A stretch of DNA of 23,126 nt from Temnopleurus reevesii (lineage: Eukaryota > Echinodermata > Echinoidea > Temnopleuroida > Temnopleuridae): NCBI GenBank assembly GCA_036244855.1, contig BQKZ01000108.1, forward strand, positions 52,004-75,129, written 5' to 3'. The translations under genes were made by a program, and so were the position numbers. The first letter of the stretch is position 1. Each line of letters starts with the position of its first letter. The notes under the pieces are model-generated. The model was not told the origin of the DNA, did no database searches, and saw only the letters and a program-made list of their open reading frames with translations. Shown in pieces: positions 17,324 through 23,126 of the stretch.

Positions 17324-17800
17324 TTTGGGGTGGGGGGAAATGGGAGCAGATATCCTGGAAAGCAATCGCAGGTATCCAAAGCAATTGATCACTTCCGTTG
17401 CTCAAAAACTAAAATGTGATGGAACGGAAAATATTCATATTTTGCAGGTGTTTTGCTGGTTCCATGCAATAAGTGTAATGCATGTACAGCTGTAGTTGGA
17501 TTTATTAGATGAAACAAAAAGACTTTAAATGTTTAAAAGTACCATGAAATGAACATGAACATTTCAAATTTTGCAAATATATCATGTTAAAAAATTTTAC
17601 TCTCTAAAAAAGTAGTAAATTTCAACACAGAATTGAATTCAAGTGAAATTTCAAATTGAGGAAAATTCTTAATTTTAATCATTTTGTAGTGACCTTCACA
17701 AGACAAAGAATTTATGGGCTCATGGTTTTGTAACAATATTCAATATTTCTAGTTACATCAATTACAAACTTCATCATATTCATTCAAGAAATACTAAGCA
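17324..17800. other. intronic DNA without recognised gene
   Basis: AT-rich, nothing recognised apart from short open frames. Confidence 0.4.
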
Positions 17801-17905
17801 TTCTTACCCTCAAAAGCTTTTAAAATAATAATGTATTCTTAACCTCAAAAGCTTTTAAAATAATAATGTATTCTTACCCTCAAAAGCTTTTAAAAGAATA
17901 ATGTA
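17801..17905. repeat. 35-bp minisatellite, 3 copies
   Basis: The unit TTCTTACCCTCAAAAGCTTT continues TAAAATAATAATGTA and starts at 17801, 17836 and 17871. The copies differ at one base in copy 2 (TTCTTAACCT) and one in copy 3 (AAGAATAATG), so the duplication is recent. Confidence 0.95.
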
Positions 17906-18411
17906 AAAAGATTTAATCACTTCTTACAAGTAATTTGTCAATTCTTCAGTTGATTCTATCTTCTTCATAACAAATGGTCTAATTCTAAATTTAAAAAATT
18001 ACAATTTACACCACATACCAATAATGCCATCAATAACAATTAGGTGCTTCACGTAATGAACAATTAAATGTGATTTACAAAGTAATAATATAGCTTTGTT
18101 TCTTAATTAGTGTTCGAAAATGTACTGCATTCTAGTTGTTGAAGTGTTTTACAATACAATATATTGCAGCTATCAATAATACTTAAAGCAATTCAAAGGG
18201 TTTTAATTATATTGGTGATTCATCTCAGATAGACTGTTTGATTTTCAAAGGTTTTTCCTCTCTCTGATACAAAAATTGTCCTATTTTATAAAAGATTTTC
18301 CACATTCATTTCAACAAAACTCAATCATCTCCCTCATTTAGACAACTAAAATTCCCAGAGAATATTGTAACTTTGATTTTCTCATTGTATATTTCCGCAA
18401 TATACACAAGA
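17906..18411. other. intronic DNA without recognised gene
   Basis: Very AT-rich, with no supported feature. Confidence 0.45.
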
Positions 18412-18423
18412 GGGGGGGGGGGG
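18412..18423. repeat. poly(G) run, 12 bases
   Basis: Twelve consecutive G residues on the plus strand. Its exact length is uncertain in any assembly. Confidence 0.9.
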
Positions 18424-18654
18424 TCAATTGCATGTTTCCTCAGTTCTATGAAGATAAGCAACATTCTCAATGGGGATGGATTAATGGTATGTTTAGCTCA
18501 GGCAAAAGCACATTTTAATGTCTTTTGTTAATCAATAAAGTTCCCTTTCAAGGCATTGCCACAAATGGTGCATATGACTTCATGTACAGAATCTGCATTT
18601 GAAGAGAATGGCATTTCCATGTCATCTCACTAAAATAGTAAAAAAGAATATTAA

Positions 18655-18822
18655 TCAAATATACCATGCACTGAGAAGTTCTAGTTCAAATTATGGATTG
18701 TGAGGTGACTGGCATATCACTATTTTCCGAGGGGCACCCGAGGAAAATAGTCACTATGCCGGTCACCGAAGAATCCATAATTTCATATAGTACTTCGAAA
18801 AATGTGCATGGTATATTTGATT
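18655..18822. mobile_element. Palindromic foldback element
   Basis: ATCAAATATACCATGCA (about 18653) is mirrored by TGCATGGTATATTTGAT (about 18805-18821). Inside, AAATTATGGATT (18689-18700), GTGACTGGCATA and ACTATTTTCC (18719-18728) are mirrored by GGAAAATAGT, TATGCCGGTCACC and AATCCATAATTT in reverse order, around the short centre GAGGGGCACCCGA. Mismatched segments interrupt the arms, but the order is fully symmetric, giving one long hairpin of about 165 bp. It is non-coding. The palindromic TATTTTCCGAGGGGCACCCG core suggests a dispersed MITE family. Confidence 0.75.
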
Positions 18823-18856
18823 TATATCCTACACAAGTAAAACCGACATAGTAATC

Positions 18857-19143
18857 AAATTGATATCCTACTTGTAATCTGTCGATGAAATGAATTCCTC
18901 CAAATCATCATCATCTACGAGATTAAATCTCGGTTCATCGTCGTGGATATCGCGGTTCCGCGGGATGACGTCAGAATATATCGCGGTATCGCGGGATGAC
19001 GTCAGAATATTTTTCATAACGAAAACTATTCCGAGATTGACGTCACGCCATATCCAATTTATTTCATGGTGAAAATATTTTTAATCACATGACTGCTCAT
19101 TGACCAATGACAATGGATACAATCTTATGAGTAGGATATAACA
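18857..19143. mobile_element. Possible element with weak inverted ends around the CRE cluster
   Basis: TTGATATCCTACTTGTAATCTG (about 18859) resembles the inverse of AGATTGT..., that is CAATCTTATGAGTAGGATATAA (19121-19142). Inner motifs AATCTCGG (about 18926-18933) and CCGAGATT (19031-19038) are also inverted. The match is too short to be sure that this is a transposon rather than chance symmetry. It contains the 31-bp duplication and the CRE octamers described separately. Confidence 0.35.
18947..19008 (+). repeat. 31-bp tandem duplication, each unit with a perfect CRE
   Basis: The units 18947-18977 and 18978-19008 both read ATATCGCGG..(T/A)..CGCGGGATGACGTCAGAAT, with 2 differences. The unit is unusually CpG-rich for this window. 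Confidence 0.9.
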
Positions 19144-19199
19144 TAAAATATGTGGAAAATATTTGGGCTCTCTCTCAGCGATATTGGTGATGGCCATGG
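18966..19199 (+). promoter_or_regulatory. Promoter-like cluster: 3 CRE, CCAAT, TATA-like, Kozak ATG
   Basis: The perfect CREB/ATF octamer TGACGTCA occurs at 18966-18973, 18997-19004 and 19038-19045. CCAAT follows at 19104-19108 and a TATAA-like GGATATAACA at about 19133-19142. GCCATGG, a good start context, lies at 19193-19199. Order and spacing are those of an animal Pol II promoter on the plus strand, antisense to the PLC gene. Two of the three CREs come from one duplication, and the region may be transposon-derived, so activity is inference only. Confidence 0.35.
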
Positions 19200-19378
19200 T
19201 AGCAGCAATCAACACAATCAACACATATTGTCATCATGATTGGCTAATATTGGTATTCACTATGAACAGAAGGAACAAAGGACTGGGCCAAGGTAAACAA
19301 TTTCATTCAAGCATTCACAATATCTTCATGATCACAAAAGAAGGTGTGAATCTTGTTCAACATTTCTCCACAGAATGA
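19190..19378 (+). CDS. Unrecognised short open frame downstream of the CRE cluster
   Basis: From ATG 19190 (or the better-context ATG at 19196) the frame runs 62 codons (MAMVAAINTINTYCHHDW...) to a stop at 19378. A possible splice donor, CCAAGGTAAAC, lies at about 19290-19300. No family is recognised and there is no homology evidence. It is listed only because a promoter-like cluster precedes it; chance is quite possible. Confidence 0.12.
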   Translation: MAMVAAINTINTYCHHDWLILVFTMNRRNKGLGQGKQFHSSIHNIFMITKEGVNLVQHFSTE

Positions 19379-19530
19379 GAAGGATAGAAATTTCTTATGT
19401 TTCCATATAGCTATTGTTAATGCTTGAATGGATGTTGTCTGCTTTGTCCCAAGCCTTTGTTTCTTCTGCTCACAGTTATTGGCTCCTAAATCTGTGCATT
19501 AGTGTTGGAGCTCGATTTCAACATACACAG

Positions 19531-19679
19531 GCCCGTATTCCGATAGCGAGGTTTAACTTAACCCGGGACTAAGCCATTGTTTTTTAGACCCGGGCTATTG
19601 AAAAGTTAAACCAAGAGTCTAAATGACAATGACTTTAATAGACCTGGGTTAAGTTAAACCTCGCTATCGGAATACGGGC
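19531..19679. mobile_element. MITE with perfect 34-bp terminal inverted repeats
   Basis: GCCCGTATTCCGATAGCGAG and the following GTTTAACTTAACCC (19531-19564) are repeated exactly inverted at 19646-19679. The whole element is 149 bp. Inside, ACCCGGG occurs twice (about 19561 and 19589) and CCTGGG once in the mirror position, extending the stem imperfectly. Termini and GGTTTAACTTAA motif match the larger element at 10336-10649. Perfect arms imply a young insertion. Confidence 0.92.
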
Positions 19680-20159
19680 AAAAGTCTCCTAACACTAACA
19701 CCAACTCCTAACACTGACTCAAGCCTACACAGACTATGAAAACACCCAATATAATCCCTAAAATCATCAAGAAAAGTCATTAATTACACTCCTTTCCTCT
19801 CCAACCATATAACACCAAACACTTAGGCAATGAACCTGACATCAATCAGTTTTCTCAAGTAGTCTGTAAATAGTTCATATGAATCCTTGAGGGATCCCTC
19901 TAGTGTAGACACAATGATTATGATCAAAAGATGACATTCAGTGATTGATCATTATTAGTATTTGCTCAATCCTCTTTATCTCTCTAATAAAGATTGGTCT
20001 ATAGGCATAGAGTACGCAAATAATGCTATCGGAAATCAAATAATGTTGATTATGTCATTACAAATAGAAATATGGGTTATTAATAGCATTACAAATTTTT
20101 GTGACTGGATGCATTTCATGGGATTACATATAGGCTAGGAAGATGGATGTAACAAGATT
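19680..20159. other. intronic DNA without recognised gene
   Basis: A small duplication, ACACTAACACCAACTCCTAACACTGACTCAA, lies near 19691-19721. Nothing else supported. Confidence 0.4.
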
Positions 20160-20355
20160 TTATTTTGGAGTATGAGGATTAGGAGGGTCAAAGGGGATGT
20201 CCAAGCAATAAAATATCATATAGAGATAAAATTAGAAATTTTCTTTAACGCTTCACTCTGTTATTCCTAAGATGGTGCAGTAATCATTAAAAAAAACAGA
20301 ATTAAGCAAAAGTTCAATAAAATTTCTGGAACAAATCAGTTCCCACTATGATGGG
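20160..20355 (+). repeat. Diverged dispersed repeat, copy 2 (partner at 15040-15280)
   Basis: AAGGGGATGTCCAAGCAATA and GCAAAAGTTC...ACAAATCAGTTCCCACTATGATG keep the order seen in copy 1. The middle is poorly conserved. Confidence 0.45.
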
Positions 20356-21899
20356 TTAAAACAGATTGATAAAAACAATAAGTTATCATTAGATACCAGT
20401 CATATCACATCACCAAAATTTACAAATTTGTATGTAAATCACTATTGAGTATAATGAAAATGTTCATAACATTCTTATTTATTGTCCGATTTACTTCAAA
20501 CTTTTTTTGATCTGTTCGTCTGATTTTTCTTTTCTTTTTTTTGGTTGCTTTTAATCAGATGAAAATTGCTCGACGAAGACCAAGTCTTCAAGGTTTAGAA
20601 GCTTGGCTTATTGTGCCCATTTTTATTGGAGAAATTGCATCTAGAGCAGATGTCATCAGACCCAAATTTATGTAGCACAATAAATTTCATAATTTGAATG
20701 AAAGATGAATACATGATGGGACAAGATTAGTACATGATTAGTCTGCAAATACAGACTCTTGGCTTAGATTTTCCACAATGTGCATAGTGTATAATCAAGA
20801 ATCTGCATTTTGAGACTACTTTGCATGTATTATGAAGCCTTGGATAGAGGAAAAGGCAATGCAGTCTGAAATTCCAGACTCTGTATCATGCAGTACATAT
20901 GCACTGGGAAAAATGCGACATCGAAAGCCAATGATCTCTGCCTGCAGACTACATGATGTATGCTGGACCTCATTCACATGAAATATGGAAATGAAAGACC
21001 CATTTACATAGAATTATCATACATTTATCATTATTGATTTAGTATGAGTAACATGTAATTAAGACAAAAACTATGAAAAATTAAAAAAAAATATACCTTT
21101 ATGTGATATCATTTTTCAACAACATGTTTTTTGTTACATACAATTTCAAAGTAGCAGCATAATGTCTTGCATATACAGTAGTCATTAAAAAAATAATAAT
21201 CTATTGCTCTGATATAATGAAATAATGATGTGCATGCAGCAACTAAGAAAAAAATACCCAAATCAATTTTAATTTAATTTGCCTGTTAAGGATTCAGTTC
21301 ACCAATAGGAAGGTGCTTAGAAATGCGATGATTATTATAATTATTATCAATGAAATTGAACATGTTTAGGGTGATTTTTAAAATGGAAGGCCTAAATCAT
21401 AAGCCCTGCCATCAATTTTGGAGGCCTCCTACCCCTCTTCCTAAGCCTATACTGTAAACTGTGCATCAAGTGATGCAAAGATTGTTTCATCCAACAACTG
21501 TACCCCATTGCCCTGAACTAGTTGCGAAAAATTTGATAAATCATTCAGGTAAAAAAAAGTTCTTTCCTGTTCAATTAAAATGCAATGAAGATAATCCCTC
21601 CAGAGCTGTAAATGGCCTATTTACAACAAGAGTGGCACAGAAATACTACATTCTAGAGTAAAACCCAAGGGAGTAATTACTTCTACAAATCCACCATTTG
21701 GCCTCCATTTATTCATTCTAAATGCATGGAGCATATCAGGCAATAGCTACATGTAGGCCTACACTAAAACTGATATAACTTGCAGCCTTTTAGTATTGGC
21801 TGTACATTTACAGACATAAACTCTAAAAACACAAATGTTAAATTAACCTTTGAAAAGCTTGGAGGACCAACTTCCTTTACTAATGATAAATTTACACCT
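20356..21899. other. intronic DNA without recognised gene
   Basis: About 1.5 kb of AT-rich DNA with small T and A runs. A 66-codon plus-strand frame (21461-21661) has no recognised motif. No inverted repeat or RNA gene was found. Confidence 0.4.
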
Positions 21900-22111
21900 T
21901 AAAGGGGAACCCACCCTTGGAATTATAATGCGGCCAGTGAATGAAGTAATTTGAGATGAACAAAGTGTGAAAATTTGAACAAAATTTGATTATCTATTGA
22001 AACGTTATTAATTTTCAAATTCAGATTTTGCTTATATTTTCAGTGTTTTCATCCATTTTTTTTCTTCCTCCACTGAAAACACCAGAATTCTAGGGGTGTG
22101 TTCCCCTTTAA
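21900..22111. mobile_element. MITE with AAAGGGGAAC.CACCC ends
   Basis: TAAAGGGGAACCCACCCTTG (about 21900) is mirrored by TAGGGGTGTGTTCCCCTTTA (22091-22110). The arms are about 20 bp with a few mismatches and an inner AATT in mirror position (21921, 22087). The 212-bp element is AT-rich and non-coding inside. TTA/TAA-like flanks are consistent with, but do not prove, a short AT-rich target site. Confidence 0.7.
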
Positions 22112-22423
22112 AAATGTTGGAAATGGTTGGATTTCATGTGGTTGACATATTGGTTTACCATTTCAAAATGGTTGCCACTCCTCCAACGTACCTTCATTAT
22201 ATTAATTCAACATTTGAGTTTTTAGAATTCATATGTAGAATAAGGGATGATGGGGTCATCCTATACCATAAAAATATGACCCATTATAACCCTTTACAGG
22301 ACTATTATCTGTGACATGTGCGACCAAATATGTTTACTTTTTGGTACAAAATCTTATATTGGTGGGGTAAGTAAATTGTGTTACACATTTTTCTCAATAT
22401 TCATGAAGAGTATAAACTAATAG

Positions 22424-22600
22424 GCAGGTTTACTAATAAATGCAAATTCATACGTTCTTTATACACAAATGTTGTTCTTAATGACCAAAAAGCTTGCCCA
22501 AGGCTTGCCCGACACAGTAACAAGTAATGTATGCAAACTGAACGGGTTTAAGAAATACCTCGTAACTATAGTCATCAACAACATGCATAAATTTGAATCC
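22424..22600 (+). repeat. Dispersed repeat, copy 2 (partner at 10731-10960)
   Basis: GCAGGTTTACTAATAAATG, TTAATGACCAAAAAGCTTGC, ACAAGTAATGTATG and CATAAATTTGAATCCGTAG occur in the same order as in copy 1. As there, a minus-strand SINE head fragment lies downstream, but here only about 90 bp away. Confidence 0.6.
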
Positions 22601-22689
22601 GTAGGTAAACTGGTTTATTTTCTTCAATATAAGGTATGGCTTATCATAGCTGGTCATCGCATCATGGATCATTGCAATGTATTCTTAGC

Positions 22690-22767
22690 AGGTGTCCATT
22701 AACCTCACCTGGGTTGGATGCAACACAATTTTGATGAATTATTTGCTGAAGGAAATGCTGTGGTTGG
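22690..22767 (-). mobile_element. SINE fragment (body next to the head)
   Basis: AGGTGTCCATTAACCTCACC, TGGGTTGGATGCAACACAA and TTTTGATGAATTATTTGCTGAAGGAAAT match 11399-11465 of the full SINE in the same orientation. Box A and box B are not recognisable beyond 22767, so the copy is truncated and could not be transcribed from its own promoter. Confidence 0.6.
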
Positions 22768-23126
22768 TATAAAAAATATTTTCTTGTATACAGTGAACAA
22801 AAATGATAATGCAGTAACATATGGGTCTTAAATTGGCACTTGGAGGCATGAAAGAATGATTGAATATTATACTTAAAGCCCATGTATAGTTTTGGTAAAG
22901 ATTAAAGAAATGTGAATTTTGGGGATATATACCATGACATATTGTTTTTATACACATTTCAAGATCATAGCATATTTTGCTACGAGCGAATTCTTTTGAA
23001 AATTTGAATTTGACCGTTAAATCGTATTTAGCGCCCTCTCTTGGTTATAACAATATTTTGCTTCTTATCGGGCATATAGAAAATTATTTCCAAGATTTTA
23101 TTAAAGCATGCTAAAAAGGAATACAT
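22768..23126. other. intronic DNA, possible truncated repeat at the window edge
   Basis: CTTAAAGCCCATGTATAGTTTTGG at about 22873 has the look of a MITE terminus (TTAAAG...), followed by AT-rich sequence and AGCGCCCTCTCTTGG near 23031. The matching right end would lie beyond the window. This is only a suspicion. Confidence 0.25.

Noticed and set aside
18528..18620. 30-codon minus-strand frame ending ICTICGNALKGNFID, resembling half a zinc finger
   Set aside because: Only one C-x2-C pair, with no His/Cys partner, stops directly upstream and very short length.

Overview
The window is AT-rich, repeat-laden, intron-dominated animal DNA. It most likely comes from a sea urchin (echinoid). It has no operons, no long conserved open frames and no bacterial-type gene spacing. 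Three things point to an echinoid-like genome: two short exons of a phospholipase C beta gene, a tRNA-derived SINE ending in GCGCTATATAAA plus (ATT)n, and a foldback element whose arms are 15-bp tandem repeats, as described for the TU transposons of Strongylocentrotus. The species is an inference. One ambiguous base (n) lies at 13492.

Host gene: two coding exons of a PLCB4/norpA-type phospholipase C beta lie on the minus strand, at 15762-15842 and 7927-7986. Both have good splice sites and are in phase 0. Spliced together they read ...CLFKVDEYGFFIYYKSEGR / EGQVLELSQINDVRKGIAPK, from the N-terminal PH-domain region. The window is therefore three pieces of intron (23126-15843, 15761-7987 and 7926-1 in gene order) around two small exons. 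I found no other exon of this gene, so the first exon(s) and the catalytic core are presumably outside.

Region by region (plus-strand coordinates). 1-94 is an (AAAT)n tract. 299-480 is pyrimidine-rich with a C/CT microsatellite. 583-2930 is a tandem array of four composite units of about 0.5-0.6 kb, each a conserved non-repetitive anchor followed by a long GA-rich tract. 2931-7926 is intron with two MITE-like palindromes and a SINE tail. 7927-7986 is the downstream exon. 8070-8752 is a non-autonomous DNA transposon with another MITE nested inside. 9500-12640 holds a possible LINE 3' end, a foldback element, a dispersed repeat, a SINE with a tRNA-like head and a tandem dimer. 13173-14898 is the TU-like foldback element carrying a decayed mariner-type transposase. 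A SINE fragment abuts it, and a diverged repeat follows. 15762-15842 is the upstream exon. 15843-23126 is intron with a 35-bp minisatellite, a palindromic element, a promoter-like cluster of three perfect CRE octamers, two more MITEs and second copies of repeats seen earlier.

The most interesting objects are the modular TU-like element, the composite purine array and the CRE/CCAAT/TATA-like cluster at 18947-19199. Apart from the PLC exons, nothing in the window can confidently be called a functioning protein gene. Nearly all longer open frames lie in stop-poor low-complexity or repeat DNA.
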